Shown in pieces: positions 32,549-44,198 of a stretch of 64,000 bases of DNA. The notes under the pieces were generated by a model that had not been told where the DNA came from, made no database searches, and was given only the letters and a program-made list of their open reading frames with translations. Location: NCBI GenBank assembly GCA_946406115.1, contig OX291562.1:5238001-5302000 (forward strand), written 5' to 3'. The first letter of the stretch is position 1; every line of letters starts with the position of its first letter. The position numbers were made by a program, and so were the translations under genes. Source of the DNA: Apoda limacodes. Taxonomy: Eukaryota > Arthropoda > Insecta > Lepidoptera > Limacodidae.

Positions 32549-33574
32549 CTATGTCTATGTACCTTTATTTTTTTGTTAAAAAGTTTTTTATTTTTTGCTT
32601 TTGAGTGACGAATTGCTGTTTTTTCTCGTACTCTAAAAACATCCATACTTGTAACAAAATTATGTGCAATCATCAACATAAAAGGTGTGTTTCACTAATT
32701 TCAAACTTACAACAATAATTTTCTCCAAAAGTTTAAGTATTGTTTACTTTCCTTAAATTCGAAATGAAAAGTAGTGTTTAATTCAAATAAAAGGTCCATT
32801 TCAGACCAAAATAGGTCGTTGGAATTGTGGGTCTTTCGGATTTATATTGTAACATATTATTTCTAATTCTGTAACGGTGATTTACAAAAAATATCAGAAT
32901 CAATTAAAATGGCGGAATTATGGACGAACGTGACAAAAAATTTAACGTTATTTTTCCTATTGGGGTCCAAAACATTTAAAAAAACTGAGTTAGACGTCAC
33001 TTTCTTTCGAAACGTTCAAAAGTTCATTGTATTCCATTTCACTAAGCATGGTGGGTAGCATTTGATAATTTTGTTGATATACATAAATGTATGATATTTA
33101 TTATTATTAAGAATTATTAAGATTAATTTACGTATATAAATAAAGACCATGGAAATGGAGTATAATCCCGAAAACACTTGTTGACGATCCCAGTGTGACC
33201 AGCGCTTAAGATAAATTAAAAGAAAAAAAAATACGTAAATTTTTTTTTAGATACTTTAAATTGAATACTTTATTTGAAGTTTTAGTTAGAAGGTTTGGTT
33301 TAAAACTTAAAAAAGAACCAAGAACTTTTGTCTACCCGTTTGTCTATCCATTTACATAAATGTAAATCTTGTCTTTTATGATTTCTAATTGATTGATTGA
33401 TCTAATTTTTCTTACGATAAAAATGAAAAATATGACAACTTCAAAAAAGGAGGTTATCGAGTCGACGTATATATAAGTCGTATGTAAGTACATAATATTT
33501 TAAGAATTGCGCAATATTCGTATTGGTTTGTGTAGCCTTCAAAACAAATGTGCTAAATTTCATATGCTAATATA
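32549..33574. other. unassigned AT-rich stretch
   Basis: Only the short ACTTCAAAAAAGGAGG start near 33,435 is recognisable. Confidence 0.35.
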
Positions 33575-33579
33575 TATAC

Positions 33580-33885
33580 TAGACTTTTCCAGCGGCTCCG
33601 CCCGCCCTGAATTCGGTTATCGAACATCGGAACTTCTTAATTATCTCCTTTTTTTATACTAATGAAGTTTGCTATAGCTACATCTATTGTTCTTTAAACT
33701 CTGTTATTATTATTCCCGCGGGAACTTTTGAAGTTTTCGGGATAAAAAGTAGCCTATATGCTATTCCAGGACCTAACCTATGTGTATGCCAAGTTTCATC
33801 CCGATCCGTCCGGTGGTTAAAACGTGATTGAGTAACAAACATCCATCCAGACATACAAACCTCTCATAATAATATTAGTAGGATG
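33580..33885 (+). repeat. RTE-like tail
   Basis: It runs from 'actagacttttccagcggct' through 'cccgcgggaacttttgaag', 'aaaaagtagcctatatgcta' and 'ttcatcccgatccgtccggt' to 'cataataatattagtaggat'. This is one of the best-preserved copies. Confidence 0.7.
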
Positions 33886-34289
33886 TTTGTGTGTATTTAT
33901 GTGTAGACAAACATGCCTACATATTACGTAGAAACTTGATATTGGATTTTAATATTTTATTTTGATTTAATAAATTAAGTACCATTGCAGGTTGACATCT
34001 AGCATAACTAATACGCAGCATTCGAAAAATTCTACCTCACGCGCATTTCACTTGTCACAAGGAACGAATTTCCGATACGTTTTTGTTCCACATCGAGTTA
34101 AAGTTCGTACAAACCGGGCTTTGACGTCAATACCCAGGACGGGTTTTGACGGATTTCGCTCTTCGAGCGTGACATAAACACCTAAGTTTACACTTCAAGT
34201 TCAAACTTTAAAACTTTAGCTACTGTCTTTAACTTAGTAAGAAGTAAATTAAATTAAATAATAGGTATTTATTTACTTTTATACAAGGC
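33886..34289. other. unassigned stretch
   Basis: The open frame near 33,992-34,177 (61 aa) has no recognisable domain. Confidence 0.3.
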
Positions 34290-34420
34290 ACAAAATTTAA
34301 TTTTCTTTATTGCGCAATTAACAAAATAAACAAAATAGCACAATAAGGCGGCCTTATCCCTAAAAAGCGTTCTCCACCATAAAATAGCAAGAATTCCAAC
34401 TACTGTTCGTGAGAAATTTG
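34290..34420 (-). repeat. CR1-like LINE 3' tail
   Basis: 'ttttctttattgcgcaatta' and AATAAGGCGGCCTTATC match in reverse the tail at 38,140-38,238. Confidence 0.65.
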
Positions 34421-34754
34421 CAATTTGCATAACAAAGAGTAACGCGTGAAAATTTTTTTTTTTTTTTATTTTACTATTAGATCCTCTTTACAAGAATCAA
34501 ACTCGCACTTGTCGGGGTTTTTCCGTAACAAACAAACAACAGCGATATTTAAGATGTCATGAAACTCATTAGTTTGTTATGTTCCAACTTCAGGAAATAT
34601 TTTTCTTGAACGCTTCCCTAAATTGTCATGTTGACAAACAAAACACTTTTTCCCTTGCGTCATATAATATTTTACAACTTCGATAGAATCCATTAATGAA
34701 AATATACTTATATTAGCGTTCAATTTTTTGTAACTTATAGAATTATATAAAACT

Positions 34755-35080
34755 ACCTTTTGCCAGCGGCCACGCCCGCCCTAAATTTAGTTTTCGGCCT
34801 AGGATTCCTATGGAGACTCCATGATTACACTAAATAAGTTTACTTTATAGCAAGCTATAGTTCGTTTCAGTGGAATTTGGGTTTAGTTATTCTAGAAAAG
34901 TAGCCTATGCCTTCTACTATCCCTGATTAGCTCAATTTGATGCTCCGTTGTGGCGTTTGAGTAACAAGTGTTCGTTACACTTGCAAAAATCTCAAATCAA
35001 ACTTTCACATTTGTTCTTCAACTTTCACATTTGTAATCAAACTTTTACATTTATAATCAAACTTTCACATTTATAATATA
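34755..35080 (+). repeat. RTE-like tail with 20-bp tandem array
   Basis: It starts ACCTTTTGCCAGCGGCC. At its 3' end a unit of about 20 bp (ATCAAACTTTCACATTT plus AT) is repeated about four times (34,995-35,077), so the terminal segment has expanded. Confidence 0.65.
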
Positions 35081-37289
35081 AGTAGAAAGTAGAATTTAGA
35101 TTTTCTTAATCTAAATTTTCAAATTATAATTATATCGACTTAACCGATTCTGGACAAACTATTGGAAGTGAGTAAGGATTGGACAAGGAGGAAATAATGT
35201 ACCTTTTAAATAGGTGCAGTAGTTCCGTTTACCGTAAAATCCTTAGGGAATAAGAGATAGAGAATTAGTAGGAAATTAGTAAGAATATAAATACATCTCA
35301 ACATGTTTAATGTCAAACAAATTAGTTTAACTCTAGTACCCAATATATCAACCTATCACATACCACCTAAATAAGTCTATGTCAAAATACTATGAAGTAA
35401 CCAAATTCCAAAGATTAATGCAATGCAGAAAAAAGTAGTCACAAATCTTGTGAGTCAGACGTAATTCGTGGTGAAAGCTCTGTAAATCTGTCACCGCAGT
35501 CAACTCACGTGATATACGGCCGGCCGCTGGCTGAGCTGAGAGCCCAGGACTCGACATCGCATTGTTTCTAGACATTGTCTGCACGACTTTTTCATAAAAA
35601 GGGGCCGAGCGCAGTTTTTTAGAGTTGAGTGCCAAAATCGGAAAATACTGAAAAAGTTGGTCTGTCAGTCGTAAACTGCTTAATCCTTACTTCCGTATTG
35701 TTCGCCAAGAACCGAGAAAGGGGATAAATCATTCTGCCTCTGGCCTTTCATTTTACTATTTATTAATAAAATGTTACTACTTATGGCGAGGCGGCTCGGG
35801 ACAATTTTTAATAGGTGTTCACTAAAAAACAAAAACAAAAGAGGAATTGCTTAAATGCTTTTACCTTTTATTATGCTATTACAAACGCGCGTGTATGCTT
35901 TCGTGTCACATTTTGTGACCCTTTGTCTTTATTTTAAACTGAGTTACTAAGATATATTAGCACTTTTTAATCACATCACAATAATCACATTTTATTTTGC
36001 TAAAGTTACTTATTAGACAATAAACAAACTGTTACGTGTATGTAGGTTTGTAATTATTTAATTTGTTAATCAAAAACTCGCGCACGAACTAAAACATTTG
36101 TTGTGATAGGTAAGAGCAACAACCGCGCGCTCGCGCCCCGGGGTCAAGCTGGCAACAAGCTAGGAGCGGCGCTCCACATTGTGCTAATTTTTCATACAAA
36201 ATCTTCTGTTTCACGTGTGAGACTGTTTCGAACTTTCTTTTTCACACTCGTAGATTTTAGCTTTAAGTCTCTGTACTGAAATTTGTTTCATTGGAGCGCA
36301 ATTGCTAGCGCTCCACTTAGTAACACAGTCTCCTCCAGTAATTTCCGTATCGCCCGAGTTACACACAATGTTTTTCATCACATTTGCGAGTAAAAAATAT
36401 ATGGTGAAAAAAATTAATAAACTAACGAAAACACAGTTGAATTGGCAGGAACAGAAGTAACGCCATTTAGCGGTATCTAGAGAATTTATAGATTAAAAAT
36501 TTTTGTCTGAAGTTAAAACTTGTTGCTGCTTGCACGTAATGACACTGTTTGCGAGCACGAGCAAGTGTAATGAATATTATTTTTGCATTTGCATGTATGT
36601 TATATAGGTATTAGCTACTCTATTTTTTTTTATTTCAATCTGAGTTATTTGCTAAGTAACCCACTTGTTACTGTATCTGCTCTCATAACTTGCGTTTGAA
36701 TTATACCAGATAAACAAAATTCTCGAGATATGATATCAATAGTGGACTTATTAAACATATAATGTTTCAATTGCATGGCTGCATACTTTAGATTTTATTG
36801 ATATCTAAAAAAAACAATTTCATCACTCACTCGCTGATGTCATAAAAATTTTGAGGGTACTTTTTGAAGTCCAAGAAAGCTGAATTTTTATATGTAAGCT
36901 AGTATTAGTACACAAACAACAAAAAAAATATCTAAAACTTGCAACTTTTACCTCCCAACCCCTGAAATAAGGGAAGCGCATTTGTATGAGACATCCGCAA
37001 ATGTTGATGCTAGAGGTCTGAAAATCGATATAGGGACTCCTTATCATAAAAAATAAAATACATATTTTTCGTAAATCACCCCCACCCTTTGAATTAGGGA
37101 ATGGAAGTTTGTATGGCTTATCCCATACAAACTTAATTTCTTCCTAGAGATGTAAAAAATATACAAGTACACAGTCTTCTGAGTAAAAATTTAAAATGTG
37201 TGTTTCAGGTTATTAAAAAAAATATCCCTCAACCCCTTAAAGAGGTCAGGTTTCAGAATTGTACTACATTATTATACAAATAATATTAC
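35081..37289. other. unassigned stretch with two GC-rich pockets
   Basis: Around 35,510-35,600 ('acggccggccgctgg') and 36,118-36,320 there are GC-rich pockets. The second includes the imperfect palindrome GGAGCGCAATTGCTAGCGCT and a 'cacgtgtgagactgtttcgaa' block followed by 'tttcacactcg'. No open frame was seen. They could be regulatory or parts of unknown repeats. Confidence 0.3.
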
Positions 37290-38238
37290 TATCAGTCAGT
37301 ATTCAGTAGGAAAATGTTTTCCGCTGTAGGTTCCCTAAGAAGGCTGCAAAATTTCCTACCCACGGACACTAAAATTGTTCTTGCACACTCTCTTTTGCTT
37401 CCTATACTCGATTACGCCGATGCTAGCTATCCTGATTTAACTGAAGACCAATTAAACAAACTTGAGCGACTACAAAATCTCTGTATTCGGTTTATATTTG
37501 GATTACGCAAATATGACCATATTTCCAATTTCCGCGTGAAGCTCAAGTGGCTCCCAATTCGCTTTCGCCGGAATGCTCATATTCTTTCACTTCTTTACTG
37601 TGTGCTGTTCAATCCTAGCTACCCTTCTTATCTCAAAGAGCGTTTTGGTTACTATGCCTCTTTGCGTTCCTCCTCTAATTTATTACTTAATACACCGAGT
37701 CACAACTCAAAATTTTACGATGATTCCTTCACCGTACAAGCAGTGCGATTGTGGAACTCTCTCCCAGTAGATATCCGAAAAGCACAATCACTTACAACCT
37801 TCAAAGCACAAGTGAAAAAGCATTTTTTAAATCTCGCATAACCTTGTTGTTTTGCTCCCTCTGTTCTTCTGATGTAGACACTTAAATATTTAAGTTATGA
37901 TTGTTTTATTTATGTGTAGTTTATGTATTTTTATGTAAGGAATTTGTGTATTTTATATTTTATGTATAAGGGTATTTATGTATTTTGTAGTTATATATTT
38001 ATTTGGTAATTTATTCTTATTCTATGTTACTTATATCTTTATTTCAGTTTTTGTACAATCTTGCACATCCTACCATTCCAATCTTTTAAATTTGTATATC
38101 AATACCAACATAGGTTATCTGGTAGAAATCGCCATCTGGCGATAAGATCGCCTGTTGTACGTGTTTTTTAATATTATTTTTTCAATAAGTTTGTGTTTTT
38201 GTTTTGTGCAATAAAGGATATTTGTATTGTATTGTATT
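37290..38238 (+). mobile_element. CR1-like LINE, 3' part
   Basis: 5'-truncated LINE: the end of ORF2 (below), a 3'UTR with a 'GGCGATAAGATCGCC' block near 38,138-38,152, and a terminus of ATTGT repeats (TTGTATTGTATTGTAT, about 38,222-38,240) in place of poly(A). Microsatellite-type ends are typical of the CR1/L2 group, which is an inference here. Confidence 0.75.
37314..37841 (+). pseudogene. CR1-like LINE ORF2 C-terminal fragment
   Basis: These are 175 open codons from the region after the reverse transcriptase: MFSAVGSLRRLQNFLP, then LPILDYADASYPDL, then RLQNLCIRFIFGLRK. The closing pattern is AVRLWNSLPVDIRKAQSL and FKAQVKKHFL. The LWNSLP...R...S...FK...K...L ending is common to CR1-, Jockey- and RTE-group elements. 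Upstream codons (about 37,290) also read in frame, so this is the 3' remainder of a truncated insertion and not a gene. There is no internal stop, so it is fairly young. Confidence 0.85.
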
Positions 38239-38594
38239 GTATACTTATTGTTACGGACGGACAGCAACAGTAACGTTGCACCGTCGACATGCACGCAAAA
38301 AATTAACTTTCAAAAAACTACGCAACTAGTTTTATCAAAACTGAAAGTTGCTAGTTCCTGAAAATGTCACGGCTTCTGTGGAGCTAGCTCGTGGGTATCT
38401 TCTCTTACACCCTTCTAGGTGTTGAGGTGCGGGTGTCGGGGGAGGGGAATTTACCTCCCACCATGACCCGGGCAGAAGCTCAGGGGTGCTGAACACCCCC
38501 GGTGAAATATTAAAAAGGAGGCCTACTTTTCAGGCCCCCTTGTGGGTAATAATTTTGTCACCATAAGCGATACAGAAAACAGAAAATAATATAC

Positions 38595-38790
38595 GAGAGT
38601 AGGCGCCAGAAATAAAAACAAAAATAAAAGCAAAATAAAACAAAAATAAAACAAAAGTAAAAACAAAATCAAAAATGAAAGCGAAATAAAAACGAAGCGA
38701 AATAAAAACGAAAATAAAATAAAATAAAAGTGAAATATAAACGGAAATAAAATAAAAGCGAGATGGACAATAAAAGTGAAATGGAATGAA
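38595..38790. repeat. A-rich degenerate tandem repeat
   Basis: Runs of AAAATAAAA- and AAAACAAAA-like units with interspersed GCGAAA lie within the LINE 3'UTR. Confidence 0.7.
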
Positions 38791-38834
38791 ATGAAGGGAG
38801 GAGGGTAAGAAGGTAGGAGGATGAATAAGTAAAC

Positions 38835-40438
38835 TTATTCACCCACAGGAATAAGCTCTCGGGGGTGAGCCCTGCCTTCCGGCGGGCGGGCGTGTAAGGG
38901 CGCTATGCCCCTTAGGTGTACATGGTGGCTGTTATCAGCGCGGGTGAATAGTCGTTTCGACAAACCAGATATGAACTCTGCGAGTGGCTCGGTTTTGGTG
39001 TCTCTAGCGATGGTGGAGTTGCGGACGTAGCGTCCCGCGCCGGTGATTAATCTCAGCGACTTATTTTGGACAACCTGGAGCTTACGTTTGCTGGTGGAAG
39101 ATAGAAGACCGTACCAAGCAGGGGCTGCATAGGTCAGTCTCGACCGTATGTACAACTTGTACAGGCGAATTTTGGTTCTGAGCGGCAAGTCAGAGGAAAG
39201 TACCGGTCTAAGACACGCCCGTGACGCGACCGCGCTTGCTGACACATGGTCTAGCATTTTGCGCATGCGCAAGGGGCGGTCTATAATACAACCTAGGTAC
39301 TTTACGCTGGGTTGCCACTCAATAACTTGACCTCGAAACACAAGTTTCGGTGGGAGAAACTTTTGCAGGCCGGTCAGTATTGCTGATGTCTTGCTGGCAT
39401 TAACGGCTATTCTCCACTTGTCCAGCCAGCCAGGCAGAGTGTCCAATAGTCGCTGCATGTTTTTGGCTGCTAGACTAGCTTTGCGGGAGGAGGACATATA
39501 GGCGCTGTCGTCCGCGTAAAGGGCTAGGATGACGTCTTCAACACCTTCAGCTAGACCGGAGTCACTGAGAGTGGGGATGTCGTTGGTGTATAACGCGTAT
39601 AGCAGTGGTGATAGGCAGCTGCCTTGAGGTACCCCTGCTCTAATGGGTTTACATGCTGACTGGTTGTTCTCGACCGAGACATAGAAGCTTCGTTTGTCCA
39701 GAAACGAGGCTATTACTCGCCCGAGCATCGGATGGATATCCGTCTCCAACAGCTTGTGTATTAAGCCTTCGTGCCAAACTCGATCGAAAGCCTTCTCCAT
39801 ATCGAGAAAGACTCCGACTGTGCGCCTGCCCTTGTTTAGCTCGAAGGCCATGTGATGGAGCACTCGTACAAGCTGAAGAGTGGTACTGTGGCTGTCTCTA
39901 AAACCAAACTGTTCAGGCCTAAGCTGGATATGCGGGGATATCCTAAGTAATAGTAGGCGTTCGAACAACTTGGCTAAATTGGACAGCAGTGTAATCGGTC
40001 GGTAATGTTCTGGACGATGACGATCTTTCCCTGGTTTCGGGAGAACAATGATTTTGCCAATCTTCCACGAAGATGGGAAATGTCCAGTGCGCAGTATCCC
40101 ATTAAAGATACGGGTGAGAGCCTCCAAACCCTTCCTAGGCAGCATGATAATCGCTGTGTTTGGAATCTCGTCGGGACCGGGTGATTTGCGTTTATTAAGC
40201 TTAGAGGCCTCCTTCCTAACCTCTTTAGGCGAGATAAAATAATCACCTCTGAGTGGTGGGGCTGGGGCCGCGAGAAACTGCTTTACGCGTTCTGTAACTC
40301 CTAACGTGTGGTCAGGGTCGATAATGGGGTTCGGCTGAAATTGGTCCTCAAAGTGGTCCGCAAAAAGTTCCGCGCGTTCCGCTGCGTGGTAACGGCGAAT
40401 GCCAGCGGTATCGATAAGAGGGTAAGACGAAAGTGGGA
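38835..40438 (-). pseudogene. LINE reverse transcriptase, N-terminally truncated
   Basis: About 534 codons are open without a stop. In order they carry a linker (LFADHFEDQFQPNP), KRKSPGPDEIPN, YRPITLLSNLAKLFERLLL, motif A FLDMEKAFDRVW, AGVPQGSCLSPLLYALYTND and the catalytic LALYADDSAY, then WRIAVNASKTSAIL. The first ATG (40,145) lies inside the RT domain, so it is not a native start; reading continues upstream to 40,438. The endonuclease is missing. This is a separate family from the LINE at 16,141-23,049, with different residues at most positions. It was dead on arrival through 5' truncation, yet the frame is preserved, so insertion was fairly recent. Confidence 0.9.
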
Positions 40439-40440
40439 GA

Positions 40441-41060
40441 ATGGCTCAGAACAAAAACACCATTAAAAAACATGAAAATACTGGCTCGGCCCAGCATATA
40501 AATAGAAAGTTCGAGGTAAAAATACGGAAAATACCGGTTAGAACTGGTTATTGGGTTTCCAATATATAAAACAACGTTCTCTGATTGGTCTAAAATAAAT
40601 GATTTGAACATTTCCTCCTAGACCAAGAAGTATAAAAGGAGACGCAATTTTCATACAGTATGCAGTAAAAGTTCAACAGTTCCAGGAAAATAAGCAGTGA
40701 AGAAACCAACTGAAGAAAGAACAAGTTATATGTATATGTCAAGAAAGAACCAACATTTTTATAACTCAAGATTACTTCAAGAAAGAAGTAACATTTTTAT
40801 AAATCAAGAAAATTCGTAGAAGTTAAGTAAAATCAGTGAAGCGTAAATTAAAATCACGATTTTAAAGAAAGTGTTTGTAATTTATAGATAAGTGTTTGTA
40901 AATTATAATTTTGAGAAATGTTAAATGTGTTGTCGATATAAGTGTAAATTGCGTTTAAGGCAATTATAAGCTGTTGCAAGCAGAATCCAATTTGTTTCAT
41001 TTTTTCAATTTTACAGTGGGCTTTTTCAGAGCCCACATTTCGATAAACCTACAGTCCACT
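40441..41060 (+). mobile_element. possible LTR or promoter-bearing fragment
   Basis: A TATA box TATAAAAGG (40,631-40,639) is followed about 30 nt later by an initiator-like TGCAGTA (40,661-40,667). Downstream is a direct repeat of about 33 bp ('tcaagaaagaa..aacatttttataa', near 40,739 and 40,778) and a small hairpin GTGGGCT/AGCCCAC (41,016-41,036). This layout resembles an LTR, but no coding region, primer site or second copy was seen. Confidence 0.3.
40631..40667 (+). promoter_or_regulatory. TATA box plus arthropod-type initiator
   Basis: TATAAAAGG at 40,631, with CAGT-type initiators at about +25 and +32. What it drives is unknown. Confidence 0.4.
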
Positions 41061-41739
41061 AGCTCTGTCCGCAACACTTATGTACTTCGTTAAATATTAA
41101 AATGTGGTGACAAGTATTTACAAAATAAAACTTCTATGGGGATGGGAAATCACAGTAGTGCAGGCCCCGGTTGGTGTAAGATGAAAATCATAATAAGCTG
41201 TATAGAGAGGTCGGACTTAAAAATCTGATGTCGTAAACCAACCGACTTATGCGAATATAGTTTTTTTATAATATAATCCTTTATAAACAACGAAAAAACA
41301 CAATACACATTAAAATTAAACAAAGAAAGTGGGCTATGAAAAGAGGCACCTCTGATGTGCAAGAAATACACCCTAAAAAAAAAGAAAGAAAATATTAACA
41401 AAATAAAAAAAATTGCGTCGAGCAACGTCCGGGAAGGCGTGCATAGTTAGAAGCTCTACATGATAACTTTTTGACACTGCGAGCCATATGGTCTCATCTT
41501 GGCAAAATTTTACGTGAAAATGTTTTTGGTGGGATATTTATATTCTTTGAATTGTTTAAACAAAGATCATCTTATTTTATTGTAATTAGAAACGGTAACT
41601 AAACAATCGTGTTGACTCTTTATCACTGTTAAAGTACTAATTAAAAAAGAAATCCAATTTATGTGTCATAAATAAATGCCGTCTTATTTACACTCAAATG
41701 TTAGTTGCGTGACCTACTATACCACTGTTAATTTTATAA
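41061..41739. other. unassigned stretch
   Basis: No recognised feature was seen. Confidence 0.35.
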
Positions 41740-42330
41740 GCAACTAGCGGTCCCGGCGAACGTTGTTTCGCTGCCGTCCCTCTGTAACCCGGCGAACGTT
41801 GTTTCGCTGCCGTCCCTCTGTAACCCGGCGAACGTTGGTTTGAGATAAAAACTATCCTACCTTTTAAGTTGTATCAAATAACAGATAGCTGACCCGGAGA
41901 ACGTTGTTTCTCATTTTTAAAACAACTGGCGCGCCACCTATTTTGAAATGGTTGTACTAATTTAGAAACCCCAGCGTATGCTTGACCAATTTTTATTTCT
42001 CCAAAACCTTCCCCGGCGGTGTGCACAACCATTTACCGAAATTTCATCACAATAGGTTAACCAGTTGTGCGCGGGTCCGACTCCCACTTGACCCTTTTTT
42101 ATATCATATAAACCTTGCCCTAAAAATAATAAACGCAACATAAATTATCCAATTCGGTACAGTCGTTTATATATATATATATATTTTAACATAGCACCAT
42201 CTATCTATCAATGCAGTTAACAGATACCGCCATCTGTTAGAATCGTTTGGACCTAACAGATAATTGTGACACTGTCAGGTACACACGGGTGTACCTAAAT
42301 AAATTTCAATTATGTAACAATTTAGTTATA
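41740..42330 (+). repeat. RTE-like tail, GGCGAACGTTGTTTCGC type
   Basis: It starts CTAGCGGTCCCGGCGAACG, then 'aaaaactatcctaccttt' and 'atcaaataacagatagct', then 'ttttaacatagcaccatcta'. The copy at 43,740-43,990 shares the last blocks. It is interrupted by a (TA)n run at 42,166-42,183. Confidence 0.6.
41752..41837 (+). repeat. 36-bp tandem repeat, 2.4 copies
   Basis: The unit starting CCCGGCGAACGTTGTTTCGC repeats at 41,752, 41,788 and 41,824 with a period of exactly 36. The first two units are identical. Confidence 0.9.
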
Positions 42331-42436
42331 ACTTGGAGTTTTCAAAATATTTAAAACTTGTACATTTTGCCTGGAATGCGTAGGTCAGGTACAATATTTT
42401 TTGTTGCATTTGAACCTTTTGGGACGAGCGGACTTT

Positions 42437-42487
42437 CTTAGAACCGACCATTTGATAAATGATAATTATCAAATGGTCGGTTCTGAG
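42437..42487. repeat. 22-bp-arm hairpin
   Basis: Arms 42,437-42,458 and 42,466-42,487 (AGAACCGACCATTTGATAA and its complement) pair at 21 of 22 positions around a 7-nt loop. As RNA it would be a very stable stem; as DNA it may be a small insertion scar. Confidence 0.85.
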
Positions 42488-43739
42488 ATGTTGTCGCTAT
42501 GGCTTGCGGCGTGATGCATCAACGTGCCAAAATTCAAGAGCGAGAAAGATGTACAAGTGCGTACGAGATAGGTGATTCGCGTAAGGGATGGTTTTCACAC
42601 GGTCACAAAAATAAGAGAGTTACGGACTTATTGCAAAGGCGATAAGGCCGAATAACACTAACGTATTATTGAGAGTTACAGCTTTTCTTGACACCAAAGG
42701 GTGCGCGGGCGTCGGAGATGTCGAAGGGCAGTCAAGATTTTACTAAAGCAAGAATAACACGCGAGGCAGTCGAGATTTTACACGAAGAGAAGTAACACGC
42801 AAAAGGGGAATTTAACAACGGGAGTGAACTGTGAGAGTGTTACGTGTTAACGTACGGAGACCTTTGTTCAAAGCTAAGTATAACTGCAGAATCAATTTCC
42901 AGCAAAACTGTAATTATTCTAGCAAACTAGTTTAAAATGTACTTATTACTTAATTGTTTCTAATCGAGTTTCAAATAATAACGTAGATTTCGTATCTTGC
43001 GCAAAGATATATTTAAATTCAATAAATCTTGAACTTATTTGTGTTATAAAAGTAGATATTAGATCAGGGAGAGCTCATCGTAACCCGAAAGGATAGATTA
43101 CGTAAATTCATTCGATACCTATTTTGTTTTAAATGTCGATTTTGCTTGTGTTGTGAATAGGTACCTATTCTATGAACGTTAAGTAAAACATTAGAGTCTT
43201 TATTGTTCCCGTGTAAGAAATATCATAAACTCGGGATAGTTTATGATAGGATCTGAGGGAGAGGTATGGCGAATAACACCTGAGTCATACCCGGGTAATC
43301 GATCTTGTTAGTTCCGTTGATGAAATTCTCGATAGAACTAACAATATGGATTCGGTGTAAAGGAGGGAGCAATCAATACAATTATAATTTTCAACATTTA
43401 ACATTTCACTTATCTTCATTTACAGCATTTAACTTCTTTCATGTTCAAAATATATACACTTTATCTGATCAATTCCAGGTCTTTAACGCATGGACAAGCG
43501 AACGGAGGGACCAAGGCGGACAACACGCGACACAACGACAGAGCAAAATACCAAAAGGCGATACTGACGAATGCGCTAGGAATCCACGGTGTTGTAAAAT
43601 TTCTACGGCTTAATTCGGTAATATTTTCCTGTACCTATATTAATTAAATCACAGTAATACATTATATAAGTCTTTTATAAAGAGAAAGGCTAGGGATCAG
43701 GGTAGGGGACCTCACAACACGTGTTAAATTGAAGTTTAT
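42488..43739. other. unassigned stretch of higher complexity
   Basis: 42,490-42,860 is relatively GC-rich with repeated phrases ('gtcaagattttac' / 'gtcgagattttac', 'aataacacgc' / 'agtaacacgc' near 42,735-42,800), like an LTR leader. 43,485-43,615 has two overlapping open frames without recognised domains. I could not assign either part. Confidence 0.3.
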
Positions 43740-43990
43740 ATGAAACGTTTGTATTTTTAACATAGCGCCATCTATTGAAGATTCGTTTGGAGCTAACAGA
43801 TAAATATAATTTGCAATAAAATAATATTGCGACTATAAATTGAAATGTAAGCTATCCTATCTTTTAAGTTGGATCAAATAACAGATAGTTACGAAGTTTG
43901 ATCAAAATCGGTTCAGTAGTTTAGGAGTACATCGCGGACAAACAACGTGACACGTAATTTTTATATACTATTCTCAACAAAAAGGATGTG
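43740..43990 (+). repeat. RTE-like 3' tail
   Basis: 'tttttaacatagcgccatct', 'gttggatcaaataacagata', then AAAATCGGTTCAGTAGTTTA and 'ggacaaacaacgtgacacg' form the classical 3' end of RTE-like LINEs as I recall it. Confidence 0.65.
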
Positions 43991-44198
43991 TATATTATTC
44001 AATATTATTTATACAAGACGAATTTTGTTTGATCCTCATCTTTCTACCGGGCGTTATATAACGCCACTCATTTTCCGGATATTCCGAGCAATCAAGATAT
44101 TTATTTATATATTTTCGTAGAACTAAATATTCACTTAGAATCACATATCAAAAAATCAGGAAAATCCAAGGCCAAAAAAAGTTTCAGTTACATCTGGG

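Larger units (their letters stand above)
38280..40438 (-). mobile_element. 5'-truncated Jockey-type LINE
   Basis: On the minus strand it begins within the linker before the RT, at about 40,438. Upstream sequence is unrelated, which marks the truncation point. It runs through the RT to a stop at 38,835. The 3'UTR includes a GC-rich part (38,380-38,540) and an A-rich simple-repeat stretch (38,595-38,790). The exact 3' end next to the CR1-like LINE is uncertain. Confidence 0.8.

Noticed and set aside
41752..41837. CRISPR-like repeat array
   Set aside because: The 36-bp units are directly adjacent with no spacers, in a eukaryotic retrotransposon tail.
43305..43647. Two overlapping frames of 102 and 68 aa
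   Set aside because: Neither has a recognisable domain; the overlap in two frames with similar length suggests chance or decayed LTR-element sequence.
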